Below are positions 57,144 to 64,000 of a DNA stretch of 64,000 bases, in pieces. Origin of the DNA: VRUE01 sp963819755 (lineage in GTDB: Bacteria; Actinomycetota; Thermoleophilia; Solirubrobacterales; 70-9). Every line of letters starts with the position of its first letter. The stretch's first letter is position 1. The DNA is taken from assembly GCA_963819755.1 (NCBI GenBank), contig CAWFXB010000001.1, positions 124,001 through 188,000 on the forward strand, given 5' to 3'. The position numbers and the translations under genes were made by a program. Below the pieces are notes generated by a model. It was not told where the DNA came from and made no database searches. It worked only from the letters and a program-made list of their open reading frames with translations.

Positions 57144-57494
57144 GTGCGGAAACTGCGAAACGTCGCGATCGTGATGTTGCTTGCCCTACTCGTGGCCTTC
57201 GCTCCCCACGGCGGCAACGCGGCGGACGCGATCCTGACCGCGATCACGATGGGCTTCCTCGCCGCGATCGCCTGGGCCGTGTTCGTGCTGAGCCGCCAGA
57301 ACCAGCTGACCCTGGCGGCGCTGAGCGACGGGCGCCGCGCGATTCTCTACGGAGGCCTCGGCCTGATTGCGCTGCTGATCGCCGGCAGCGACGAGATGTT
57401 CGCCAGCGGCGGCGGCACGCTCGCCTGGATCTTCCTGCTCGGCGCCGCGGTGGCGGCGATCTGGAAGGTCTGGACCGAGGCCAACACCTACTGA
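57144..57494 (+). CDS. Small membrane protein of unknown function
   Basis: 116 residues, with an N-terminal membrane or signal segment, then segments at about 30-48, 68-85 and 90-108; a short basic loop (SRQNQLTLAALSDGRR) lies between. No family is recognised. GTG at 57144 lies 6 nt after TAAGCT (57132-57137) and has no Shine-Dalgarno. The position just after pit does not define a role. Confidence 0.65.
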   Translation: MRKLRNVAIVMLLALLVAFAPHGGNAADAILTAITMGFLAAIAWAVFVLSRQNQLTLAALSDGRRAILYGGLGLIALLIAGSDEMFASGGGTLAWIFLLGAAVAAIWKVWTEANTY

Positions 57495-57520
57495 GTCGTT
57501 TCACGTAGGCGTCACAGAAC

Positions 57521-57570
57521 TTTTCGTTTGAGCGCGCCACACGCGCGTTCTGCCCTGGCACGGTCGGTGT
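57521..57570 (+). promoter_or_regulatory. Shared promoter element, copy 2, before the TadE-like gene
   Basis: CCACACGCGCG at 57537-57547, 12 bp, then ACGGTCGG at 57560-57567, ending 3 bp before GTG 57571. The preceding part from 57521 (TTTTCGTTTGAGCGC) is also identical to that of copy 3, so 26 of 27 bases at 57521-57547 match 60006-60032. Confidence 0.75.
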
Positions 57571-57924
57571 GTGTCGCGCCAGGCCGCCAGCAGCTTTCGC
57601 AGGGAGGACGGGACCGCGTCGGTCGAGATGGTCGCCGTGGTCCCGTTCTTGCTGCTGGCGGTCCTGGCCGCGGCACAGATCGGGCTCGCCGGAGCGGCTC
57701 TCTGGTCGGCGGGGGTTGCGGCGCGAGCCGGAGCGCGGGCAGAGCTGGTCGGGGGGAATGTCGAGTCAGTGGCGCGGGAGGCTCTGCCGCCGGCGATGCG
57801 GGGTGGGGCGGACGTGAGCACGGGAGATGCGGTCGCCGTCCGTGTGTCGATACCTCGCCTCTTGCCGATGCTGCCGGCGCTGTCGGTCGGTGCGAAGGCG
57901 TCGTTGGAGCCCGGCGGTGGGTAG
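57571..57924 (+). CDS. TadE-like pseudopilin
   Basis: 117 residues with a short basic leader, then the TadE/pilin-type cleavage and membrane segment: G14 followed by TASVE with Glu at the fifth position, then MVAVVPFLLLAVLAAAQIGLA. The rest is a small outer domain. TadE-like proteins are minor pilins of the Tad (Flp) pilus and are cut by a prepilin peptidase. GTG 57571 fits the promoter spacing. It overlaps the next TadE-like gene by 8 bp. Confidence 0.8.
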   Translation: MSRQAASSFRREDGTASVEMVAVVPFLLLAVLAAAQIGLAGAALWSAGVAARAGARAELVGGNVESVAREALPPAMRGGADVSTGDAVAVRVSIPRLLPMLPALSVGAKASLEPGGG

Positions 57925-58267
57925 GGGTCCTCGGACAGACCCCGGGCAAGCGGGGCAGTCCACCGTAGAGCTCGTCGCTGCTTTGCCGGCCCTGTTGCTG
58001 GCGGCTTTGCTCGCTCTGCAACTGCTCGCGGCCGGCTACGCGCTCACGCTCGCCGACGGTGCGGCCGAGGCGGGGGCGCTGGCGCTTGCATCCGGGCGGC
58101 CTGCGGCCGTTGCTGCTCGCGCGGCGCTGCCCGGCTGGGCCAGGGATGACGTCGACGTGTCGGTCGGAGGCGGACGCATCACCGTTCGCCTGCGTCCGCC
58201 GTCGCTTTTGCCCGCGGTTGCCAACGGCCTCGCCGTCACGTCCTCCGCCGTGGCGAGGCCGAAGTGA
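57917..58267 (+). CDS. Second TadE-like pseudopilin
   Basis: 116 residues from GTG 57917 (a frame extending to 57827 is a shadow). G13 then QSTVE places Glu at position +5, followed by LVAALPALLLAALLALQLLAAG, the same pilin-like layout as the preceding gene. The C-terminal part (VDVSVGGGRITVRLRPPSLLP) is a small beta-rich domain. It is coupled to its neighbours on both sides by overlaps. Confidence 0.78.
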   Translation: MGRGPRTDPGQAGQSTVELVAALPALLLAALLALQLLAAGYALTLADGAAEAGALALASGRPAAVAARAALPGWARDDVDVSVGGGRITVRLRPPSLLPAVANGLAVTSSAVARPK

Positions 58268-58929
58268 GCCCGGTTGTCCTTGTTACCCGGGTCAGCGCGG
58301 CAAAGGGCTCGCGGGCTGTGGCTGCGGCTCTGGCCTGCGTTGCGTCCGAGTCCGATCGGGCGGCGCTGCTGGTCGACCTAGAAGAGGGAAGAGCGCCTCG
58401 CCCCACCCTGATCGCCACCGCTGGAGCGAGAAGACTCGAGGAGCGCTTGGCGGCGCATTTGCCGGATGCCGCGATTGCCTCGCGTGGACGAATCTGCCTG
58501 CTGAAGCTCCCGCCCGAGCGCGAGTCGCTCGACACGCTCGTAGCCGCCCTGCCACTCGCACGCGAGTTGGCAGCCGTCGTCCACCTGCCGCCAACCTTGC
58601 TGCGGGTGGCGCTCGACGACACCCGCATTCGGTCCACAGGAGTACTGCTGCGTGCGGACCTAACCGAGGATCGTGCGCTGACGGCGCTCGCGGTACGCGA
58701 CCTAATGGCTAGGGCGCTGCAGGTGGGCGTCATCAAGCGTCCACTGGGCTTACCGGCCGCTTTTGCCGCGCAGCTAGGAGCCTTGTCTGCAAGCCGTCAG
58801 GCGTTCTTCTCCAGATCGTGCGAGCGCCTGCTATGCACTGAAGACAAAACATTTCTCAATTGCTACGATGGAAAGGATGAAACGAGAGATGAGCGACAAG
58901 AGGCCCAGCCGCAGCGGGGGCAGTGGTGA
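58264..58929 (+). CDS. Unknown protein downstream of TadE genes, possible degenerate MinD/TadZ-like fold
   Basis: 221 residues, unnamed. The N-terminus VVLVTRVSAAKGSRAVAAAL and LLVDLEEGRA recall the ParA/MinD/TadZ (CpaE) fold, but the Walker A glycines and lysine are not in the right order, so ATP binding is doubtful. Tad loci often carry such an atypical MinD-like protein, which makes this an attractive guess, not a proven one. The last ~35 residues are charged and overlap the antitoxin gene by 53 bp. GTG start overlaps the TadE-like gene by 4 bp. Confidence 0.5.
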   Translation: MSPVVLVTRVSAAKGSRAVAAALACVASESDRAALLVDLEEGRAPRPTLIATAGARRLEERLAAHLPDAAIASRGRICLLKLPPERESLDTLVAALPLARELAAVVHLPPTLLRVALDDTRIRSTGVLLRADLTEDRALTALAVRDLMARALQVGVIKRPLGLPAAFAAQLGALSASRQAFFSRSCERLLCTEDKTFLNCYDGKDETRDERQEAQPQRGQW

Positions 58930-59125
58930 GTCGCGACCCGGCAAGCGCCGTCGGTTCGTACCTGCCAGGGAGCTCGCCGAAGCCCTCGCCGACATTCCCC
59001 CGATCGACTACGAGCAGTTCCGAGCCGATATCGACGCTGCCTTCGACGATGGCCCGAAAGATTGGTACGAGTGGGCCGCGCGTACTGATCGACACGTCGA
59101 TCTTGGTCGACTTGAAGAGCTCTGA
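58877..59125 (+). CDS. Putative antitoxin of a PIN-domain toxin-antitoxin pair
   Basis: 82 residues from ATG 58877: a basic N-terminal half (KRPSRSGGSGESRPGKRRR) and an acidic C-terminal half (DYEQFRADIDAAFDDGPKDW), the layout of small antitoxins, with no named DNA-binding fold seen. TACGAT (58864-58869) is 7 nt upstream, giving the gene its own promoter inside the preceding gene. Its 3' end overlaps the toxin start by 77 bp. Confidence 0.6.
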   Translation: MKREMSDKRPSRSGGSGESRPGKRRRFVPARELAEALADIPPIDYEQFRADIDAAFDDGPKDWYEWAARTDRHVDLGRLEEL

Positions 59126-59471
59126 ACTTCTCCGCCTGTCCGCGAAGGTGGCCATCTCCACACTTACGGTGGCCGAGCTGGTCAAGGGCCACTATGCGGC
59201 TGTCCGTGATCTCGACAGGGAGCGCCGTCGGCGCCATCTTCACGGGGTCGAAGCCACAATCGAAGCGCTCCCCTTCGATCTGGGGTGCGCACGGGCCTTC
59301 GGTCGCGTGGCCGCCGCGGTAGAACGGATCGGGCGCAGGTCGCGCGGCTCTCGGTCCGTCGACCTGATGATCGCGGCGACCGCGCTCGCTCACAATCTGC
59401 CTCTCTACACGCTCAATTCGAAGGATCTTCGTGGTCTCGAGGACCTGATCGAGATCGTCGACGTAGGTTGA
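59049..59471 (+). CDS. PIN-domain toxin (VapC-like)
   Basis: 140 residues of PIN-type ribonuclease: D15 in VLIDTSILVD, Glu in TVAELVKG, Asp in SVDLMIAATAL, and the fourth acid in TLNSKDLRGLEDL. VapC toxins cut tRNA or rRNA and are held in check by their antitoxin. ATG at 59049 lies inside the antitoxin gene in another frame; earlier frame sequence is not PIN-like. Confidence 0.82.
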   Translation: MARKIGTSGPRVLIDTSILVDLKSSELLRLSAKVAISTLTVAELVKGHYAAVRDLDRERRRRHLHGVEATIEALPFDLGCARAFGRVAAAVERIGRRSRGSRSVDLMIAATALAHNLPLYTLNSKDLRGLEDLIEIVDVG

Positions 59472-59480
59472 GGCCTGGCC

Positions 59481-59933
59481 CTACGGGGTGGCGGCGTGCC
59501 AGGTGCCGACGTCCTTGATCCCCTCGCCCTTCGCGTCGCCCTTCTTCGAGTCGCCGTCGAACGTGTAGAGCGGCTTGCCGTCGAAGGTCACCTCTCGCAG
59601 GCCATTGTCGGGGCGCTTGATGACGCCGAGTGAAACGGGGCCGACCGGCTTCACGCCGGCTGCCACGACCAAGGGATGCCAGTCCTTGAGACAGGAGCCC
59701 TTGCAGATGAACCTACCGTTCTTCTCGGCGCTGAGGCTGTACAAGGTGAGCCCGTTGTTGGCGATGAGGACGGTCTTGCCCAGCGATGGGTTGTGTGCCT
59801 CATTGACTACGCGCTTGCTGGTGCTCGCGAGAGCGAGGGCGCTGTAGAGCGCAGCTATGGAAAGGACGACGATCGCGGCGATGAACGCGATGGTCAGGCG
59901 ACGTGGGCGACGGCTGCTTGGCGACTGCGACAT
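59481..59933 (-). CDS. COG4315-type secreted repeat protein
   Basis: 150 residues: an N-terminal basic-plus-hydrophobic segment (about 15-38) anchors or exports it, then two copies of the YxxxxD-type secreted lipoprotein repeat: LTLYSLSAEKNGRF with CKGSCLKDWHP, and KPLYTFDGDSKKGD. Function is unknown. ATG 59933 has GAGGAGCG ~6 nt upstream and the frame beyond it covers the neighbouring promoter only. It is convergent with the toxin gene and divergent from the fusion gene at 60056. Confidence 0.82.
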   Translation of the reverse strand: MSQSPSSRRPRRLTIAFIAAIVVLSIAALYSALALASTSKRVVNEAHNPSLGKTVLIANNGLTLYSLSAEKNGRFICKGSCLKDWHPLVVAAGVKPVGPVSLGVIKRPDNGLREVTFDGKPLYTFDGDSKKGDAKGEGIKDVGTWHAATP

Positions 59934-60005
59934 GAACGCTCCTCGGTCGAATTCCGGGTTCGCCCTGTCTACGGACGCAATTGCGTATCGGTTCGATCGC
60001 ACACA

Positions 60006-60055
60006 TTTTCGTTTGAGCGCACCACACGCGCGCCGGCGCCCGCCAGGGTCGGCAC
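60006..60055 (+). promoter_or_regulatory. Shared promoter element, copy 3, before the TadG-VanY-SLT gene
   Basis: CCACACGCGCG at 60022-60032, 12 bp, then AGGGTCGG at 60045-60052, ending 3 bp before ATG 60056. Spacing from the first block to the start is 23 bp, as in copies 1 and 2. Confidence 0.75.
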
Positions 60056-61402
60056 ATGGAGGGTCGCAGAGAGGACGGTCAGGCGCTGCTGCTGGCGCTC
60101 GGGGGTGCCTTCGCGCTGATCGCCGCTGCCCTGGCACTGGTTGCGATCGCCGGAGCCGTTACCGGGAAGGGCAGGGCGCAGCGAGCCGCCGACCTCGCCG
60201 CGGTCTCGGCGGCGCGCTCGATGCGCGACGACCTGTCGCGACTGCTGGCCCCGCCCATCCTTCCCGACGGCCTGCCGAACCCGGCCCACGTGGAGAAGCC
60301 CGAGTACCTGGCCCGGGCCCGAGCCGCCGCGTCCGATGTGGCGAGGGCGAACGAAATCGGCGCTGGGCGGTTGAAGGTCACCTTCCCCGACGCCGGATCG
60401 TTCGCGCCGGTCCGCGTCAAGGCCGTCGTAACCGGCAGTCTCGATCTGGATGAGACCAGCAACAGAGGCAGGAGTGCCGGTGTCGAGGCATCGGCGGTGG
60501 CCGAAGCAGCCGCGCCGGCCAGCAGCAGTGGCTCGATGCCGGCCACGGCCAGCGGGGGCGGCTACAGCGGCCAGCTCGTCTACCGGACCGGAGAGGGAAT
60601 GCGGCCCGATGTGGCTGTCGCCTTCGACCGGATGGCTGCCGCCGCCTCCCATGCCGGGCTCGCCCTGGTCGTCAATTCCGGCTTCCGCTCCGACGCGGAA
60701 CAGGCGGCGCTCTTCGCCGCCCATCCCGACCCGACCTGGGTGGCGCCGCCGGGCCACTCGCTGCATCGTTGTGCGACCGAGCTCGACCTCGGACCGGAAT
60801 CCGCTTATGGCTGGCTCGCCGCCAACGCCTCCAAGTTCGGATTCGTTCAGCGCTACTCCTGGGAGGCCTGGCACTACGGGTACGACCGACCCCCGGCGCC
60901 CTGCTCCGAGGCCGGCAACGCGGTTGGCGGGAGCGGGGGCGACGGCTCGACGGCCTCGGGCGGTGGGCTCCCATCCTTTGTCCCCGCCCGGTTTCGGGCG
61001 CTACTGCTGAAGGCGGCCGCACGCTGGAACGTCTCCGCCCCTCTGCTCGCGGCGCAGTTGATGGCCGAGTCGAACTTCAACCCCTACGCCGGATCCCCGG
61101 TCGGGGCACAGGGCATCGCCCAGTTCATGCCATCCACGGCCGCCGCCTATGGGCTGAGCAACCCCTTCGACCCTGACGAAGCGATCGACGCTCAAGCCCA
61201 CCTCATGTCAGACCTGATCCACCGGTTCGGCTCCCCCCAGCTCGCCCTCGCCGCCTACAACGCCGGCCCAGCACCGGTCGAAGCCTGTGATTGCGTGCCC
61301 GGTTACCCGGAGACCCAGGCCTATGTGAGCCGGATTCTGGCGCTCCTCGGCGGCGCCGGCGCCCTTGTCGTCTCCAGCTTCGAAGTGAGGCTGGTGACCT
61401 GA
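60056..61402 (+). CDS. TadG-like - VanY-type carboxypeptidase - lytic transglycosylase fusion
   Basis: 448 residues joining three parts. Residues 1-55: a Tad-type membrane segment (EDGQALLLALGGAFALIAAA, then RAADLAAVSAARSM), like TadG, lacking the Glu at +5. Residues ~170-280: a LAS/VanY-type D-Ala carboxypeptidase with SGFRSDAEQAALF, the zinc ligands H237 and D244 (HSLHRCATELDL) and H273 (WHYGY). Residues ~310-435: a soluble lytic transglycosylase with catalytic E338 (MAESNFNP), AQGIAQFMPSTAAAYGL and AAYNAG. It would be membrane-anchored with the hydrolases outside, trimming peptidoglycan, perhaps to let a pilus through. The Tad-promoter element lies directly upstream. Confidence 0.88.
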   Translation: MEGRREDGQALLLALGGAFALIAAALALVAIAGAVTGKGRAQRAADLAAVSAARSMRDDLSRLLAPPILPDGLPNPAHVEKPEYLARARAAASDVARANEIGAGRLKVTFPDAGSFAPVRVKAVVTGSLDLDETSNRGRSAGVEASAVAEAAAPASSSGSMPATASGGGYSGQLVYRTGEGMRPDVAVAFDRMAAAASHAGLALVVNSGFRSDAEQAALFAAHPDPTWVAPPGHSLHRCATELDLGPESAYGWLAANASKFGFVQRYSWEAWHYGYDRPPAPCSEAGNAVGGSGGDGSTASGGGLPSFVPARFRALLLKAAARWNVSAPLLAAQLMAESNFNPYAGSPVGAQGIAQFMPSTAAAYGLSNPFDPDEAIDAQAHLMSDLIHRFGSPQLALAAYNAGPAPVEACDCVPGYPETQAYVSRILALLGGAGALVVSSFEVRLVT

Positions 61403-61444
61403 TGTCGATGGCACCGGTCGCTTCGATCGCCGATCCCACCTTTC

Positions 61445-61460
61445 TACACCATAAGGTGTA
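61445..61460. promoter_or_regulatory. vapBC operator palindrome
   Basis: TACACC-ATAA-GGTGTA is a perfect 6+4+6 inverted repeat overlapping the hexamer TACGAT (61459-61464), so binding of the antitoxin there would block transcription. Confidence 0.6.
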
Positions 61461-61470
61461 CGATGGGGTA

Positions 61471-61683
61471 GTGACGCGGACGAACATCGAGATCGACGAC
61501 GAGCTGATCGAGCGCGTGATGCAGATCTATCGCCTTCCCAGTAAACGGGAGGCCGTTGATTTGGCTTTGCGAAAGCTCGCGGGGGAACCCATGAGCCGCC
61601 AGGAAATGCTCGAAATGGAGGGAGTCGGCTGGGGCGGCGACCTCGACGAGATTCGTTCGCGCGAAGAGATACCGGAGCTGTGA
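61471..61683 (+). CDS. vapB: VapB-type antitoxin
   Basis: 70 residues of ribbon-helix-helix type: TRTNIEIDDELIERVM (ribbon and helix), YRLPSKREAVDLALRKL (second helix), then a C-terminal GWGGDLDEIRSREE tail that contacts the toxin. GTG at 61471 follows TACGAT by 6 nt; an open frame upstream is not conserved-looking. GTGA overlap with vapC. Confidence 0.85.
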   Translation: MTRTNIEIDDELIERVMQIYRLPSKREAVDLALRKLAGEPMSRQEMLEMEGVGWGGDLDEIRSREEIPEL

Positions 61684-62096
61684 TCCTCGCCGACACCTCC
61701 GCATGGGTCGAGTTGCTGCGAGCGACTGGAAGCCCGGTTCATCTATGCCTGAAGACCGCCCTGGACGAGCGCGCCGAGCTGGCCACTACCGACGTCGTGA
61801 TGATGGAGGTCCTAGCTGGGGCCAAGGACCGGACAGAGCGTGACTGGTTGCGGCGCCTTCTCTATGGGAATCGCTTCCTGGGGGTGACCGGGCCGGCGGA
61901 CTACGAGAGTGCCGCCGAGCTATACCGGCTCTGTCGCCGAGGAGGCGAGACACCGCGTCAACTGACGGACTGTCTGATTGCGATTGTCGCAATGCGTAAC
62001 GAGGCGGAACTGCTCGCTTGCGACACGGATTTTCAGGTCATCGCGCGCCACGCACCTCTACGGCTCGTCTCCGCCTCGGTGACTAACCCCGTCTAG
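61680..62096 (+). CDS. vapC: VapC-type PIN ribonuclease toxin
   Basis: 138 residues: D5 in LADTSAWVELL, Glu in VMMEVLAG, Asp in QLTDCLIAIVA, and CDTDFQVIARH supply the PIN acids. Coupled to vapB by a GTGA overlap. Its TAG stop is the first three bases of TAGACT, the hexamer upstream of the MaoC gene. Confidence 0.88.
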   Translation: MILADTSAWVELLRATGSPVHLCLKTALDERAELATTDVVMMEVLAGAKDRTERDWLRRLLYGNRFLGVTGPADYESAAELYRLCRRGGETPRQLTDCLIAIVAMRNEAELLACDTDFQVIARHAPLRLVSASVTNPV

Positions 62097-62107
62097 ACTG
62101 CCAGCTG

Positions 62108-62581
62108 ATGGCCACCGTCGAGGTACAGGGAGTCGAGGGAATGCAGTCGCTGCTCGGGCAGGAGATCGGCCCGAGCGAGTGGCGCACCGTCACCCAAGGG
62201 GACATCGACGCCTTCGCGGAGCTCTCGGGCGACGACCAGTGGATCCACGTCGACGTCGAGAAGGCGAAGAACGAGAGCCCCTTCGGCACGACGATCGCCC
62301 ATGGCAATCTCACCCTGTCGCTGGTCGATGGCTTCCGCAAAGACTTGATCTCTTCAACCGGCTTTGCCCTGGGTGTCAACTACGGCTGGAACAAGATCCG
62401 CTTCCCCGCTCCGGTCCCCGTCGACTCCAAGGTCCGCGGCAAGGCCGAGGTCGTCTCGATCGACGAGAGGGGCGGCGGCTGGTACGAGGTAGTCACCCGC
62501 TTCACCCTCGATGTAGAGGGCAACGAGAAGCCGTGCTTCGTGGGCGACAGCGTCACCCGGGTGATGGCGCCCGCGGGCTGA
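62108..62581 (+). CDS. MaoC-like dehydratase (hot-dog fold)
   Basis: 157 residues; the R-hydratase-type motif FAELSGDDQWIHVDVEKA with Asp and His, then FGTTIAHGNLTLSLV and GVNYGWNKIRFPAPVPV. The family hydrates enoyl-CoA or related thioesters in fatty-acid or polyhydroxyalkanoate metabolism; the substrate is not defined. ATG follows TAGACT (62094-62099) by 8 nt. Confidence 0.88.
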   Translation: MATVEVQGVEGMQSLLGQEIGPSEWRTVTQGDIDAFAELSGDDQWIHVDVEKAKNESPFGTTIAHGNLTLSLVDGFRKDLISSTGFALGVNYGWNKIRFPAPVPVDSKVRGKAEVVSIDERGGGWYEVVTRFTLDVEGNEKPCFVGDSVTRVMAPAG

Positions 62582-62591
62582 CGAGCCACCG

Positions 62592-63371
62592 ATGAGCCCA
62601 GCGGACGCTGCGACCTACGACGAACTGGGTCGAGGCTACTCGGCGGCCCGACGCACCGATCCGAGGATCGCCGCGCACATCGAGGCGGCGCTCGGCGAGG
62701 CGCGGACGGTGCTCAACGTCGGTGCCGGAACGGGTTCCTATGAGCCCGGCAGCCGCGAGCTGATCGCGGTCGAGCCGTCCGCGGTGATGATCGCCCAGCG
62801 CCCTGAGGGCGCTGCCCCCGTGATCCAAGCGGGCGCCGAAGCGCTGCCCTTCGAGGACGACAGCTTCGATGTAGCGATGGCGATCATCAGCGACCATCAC
62901 TGGAGGGATCGCGAGGCGGGCCTGGCTGAGATGCGGCGGGTTGCGCGCGATCGCGTCCTCCTCCTCAACGCCGACCCGGCTGCCGCCGGACGTTTCTGGT
63001 TGACGCGCGACTACCTTGACAACCTGGACGGGCTGATCACCTCGCGCTACCGGGAAGAGGGCTTCTGGCGCGATGAGCTTCAGTCCTCACTCGGCGAGGT
63101 CGAGCTTCGACCCGTCCATGTTCCACACGACTGCGTCGACGGCTTCTACCAGGCATTCTGGCGCCGTCCCGGCGCCTACCTCGACCCGCGCGTGCGCGAC
63201 GGCACGTCGGTATTCCGGATGCTTCCCAGGGCTCGGGTCAACAGCGCGATCAGCCAGCTGAGCAAAGATCTCTCCGACGGTACCTGGGAGGCACGGTACG
63301 GCGACCTCCTTCAGCAGCCCGAGCTGGATGTCGGGCTGCGCCTGGTGGTAGCCGGAGACCCAGCCGCCTAG
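62592..63371 (+). CDS. SAM-dependent class I methyltransferase
   Basis: 259 residues; motif I VLNVGAGTGSYE, IAVEPSAVM (motif II), IQAGAEALPFEDDSFDVAM and HHWRDREAGLAEMRRVAR (motif IV onward) match UbiE/menaquinone-type small-molecule methyltransferases. It starts 10 bp after the MaoC-like gene. The acceptor is unknown. Confidence 0.88.
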   Translation: MSPADAATYDELGRGYSAARRTDPRIAAHIEAALGEARTVLNVGAGTGSYEPGSRELIAVEPSAVMIAQRPEGAAPVIQAGAEALPFEDDSFDVAMAIISDHHWRDREAGLAEMRRVARDRVLLLNADPAAAGRFWLTRDYLDNLDGLITSRYREEGFWRDELQSSLGEVELRPVHVPHDCVDGFYQAFWRRPGAYLDPRVRDGTSVFRMLPRARVNSAISQLSKDLSDGTWEARYGDLLQQPELDVGLRLVVAGDPAA

Positions 63372-63395
63372 TCGGCAGACTCGATCCTGAGGGTG

Positions 63396-63881
63396 TTAGG
63401 CGGAGGCCGGCAAGCGGTCGAGTGCATCGATCGTGTGAGCGCAAGCTCGCGCAGCCTCGACCCCCTTCGTTTCAAGGTGCTCGAAGAAAAAGGCGCGATG
63501 GGTCTCGTGCTCGTGAAAGTGGTGCGGAGTGAGGACAGCCGAGATGACCGGAACGCCGGTGTCGAGCTGGACCCGCATCAGCCCGCTGATCACCGCATCG
63601 GCGACGAACTCGTGACGGTAGATGCCCTCATCGACAACGAGTCCCGCCGCCACGATTGCGTCGTAGGCCCCGCTCTCCGCGAGCCGCATGGCGTGTAGCG
63701 GGATCTCGAAAGCGCCAGTCACCTCGAAGAAGTCGATTTGCGACTCCGCGATCCCGAGTTGCCCAATCTCCGCGATGAACGTCGTCCGGCTCTGGTCGAC
63801 GAGATCCTTGTGCCAGCACGACTGGACGAAAGCGATGCGCCGGTCGTGGTCGGACCCCTGGTTCGAATGCCCATCGTTCAT
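63396..63881 (-). CDS. ribH: 6,7-dimethyl-8-ribityllumazine synthase, type 2
   Basis: Lumazine synthase condenses the ribitylamino-pyrimidine with a four-carbon phosphate in riboflavin synthesis. The 161 residues (IAFVQSCWHKDLVDQSRTTF, FFEVTGAFEIPLHAMRLAE, AAGLVVDEGIYRHEFVADAV, LTPHHFHEHETHR) resemble the decameric RibH2 branch. ATG at 63881 has AGGAAGGAG at about 63890 on the minus strand; no FMN riboswitch is seen in the ~120 bp to the window edge. Confidence 0.92.
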   Translation of the reverse strand: MNDGHSNQGSDHDRRIAFVQSCWHKDLVDQSRTTFIAEIGQLGIAESQIDFFEVTGAFEIPLHAMRLAESGAYDAIVAAGLVVDEGIYRHEFVADAVISGLMRVQLDTGVPVISAVLTPHHFHEHETHRAFFFEHLETKGVEAARACAHTIDALDRLPASA

Positions 63882-64000
63882 TTGCAGCGGCTCCTTCCTG
63901 CTGGTTGGTTGAGGAAGTGTAGGCGTGGTCGGCCGCTTGGTCGGGAGCGATTGACCGCGGTGTAGGTCCTCGCTGTGCTTTCTCATTGCCGCGTGATCTC

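Overview
The window reads as one stretch of chromosome from a very GC-rich actinobacterium. Its gene content points to the class Thermoleophilia (Solirubrobacter/Conexibacter-like): ftsEX next to an S41 protease, an RNase II-type exonuclease and smpB; an Rpf-like muralytic protein; LCP and undecaprenyl-diphosphatase envelope genes; CHAD and polyphosphate genes; and a type 2 lumazine synthase. This placement is inference from family content, not from a 16S or marker-tree comparison. There is no CRISPR array, prophage, insertion sequence or tRNA; the only RNA gene seen is tmRNA (ssrA, 33516-33873).

Layout. 1-1250: the end of the F1Fo ATP synthase operon (atpD fragment, atpC). 1384-9878: an M20 peptidase, an LCP-family wall-polymer ligase and a nucleotide-sugar set (UDP-glucose dehydrogenase, two NDP-sugar pyrophosphorylases, phosphoglucose/phosphomannose isomerase) interleaved with ahcY. 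9935-16465: comF, hpf, secA, an NTF2-like protein, a methyltransferase and prfB with its programmed frameshift. 16471-23591: a hydrolase, an ECF sigma/ogt operon, NAD synthesis genes nadC and nadA around fpg, and transketolase. 23706-25274: one isolated, accessory-looking P-loop ATPase. 25382-33873: ftsE, ftsX, S41 protease, RNB exonuclease, smpB, a membrane-anchored helix-hairpin-helix protein, a flavin oxidoreductase and tmRNA. 33881-40499: DUF1697, an exact 566-bp tandem duplication of small membrane genes, OsmC, a GAP-like membrane protein, an ABC-F ATPase, a decayed cytochrome P450 and purU. 40644-43340: an Rpf-like protein, an HD hydrolase, a small membrane protein and uppP. 43578-57134: a phosphate/polyphosphate supercluster (PhoB-like regulator, pstSCAB, phoU, ppx, broken CHAD gene, PHP-glycosyltransferase fusion, ppk1, DUF47, pit). 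57571-61402: a Tad-pilus-like group ending in a TadG-VanY-lytic transglycosylase fusion. It also holds a PIN toxin-antitoxin pair; a second PIN pair lies at 61471-62096. 62108-63881: a MaoC-like protein, a methyltransferase and ribH.

Two cross-cutting signals stand out. First, comF (9935), a TadE-like gene (57571) and the TadG-VanY-SLT fusion (60056) share an upstream element: CCACACGCGCG, 12 bp, then A-S-G-R-TCGG, with exactly 23 bp between the first block and the start codon in all three. This looks like an alternative-sigma or activator promoter joining DNA uptake to pilus genes about 50 kb away, and is my best candidate for an undescribed regulon. Second, six long inverted-repeat elements in two families lie directly upstream of genes. 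Their arms differ between copies but stay self-complementary within each copy. Many genes start 6-8 nt after a TANNNT hexamer with no Shine-Dalgarno, so leaderless transcription appears common here.

Many long open frames opposite the real genes are high-GC shadows and are left out. No gene-free stretch exceeds 300 bases; the longest, 43341-43577, holds a hairpin and a PHO-box-like repeat.
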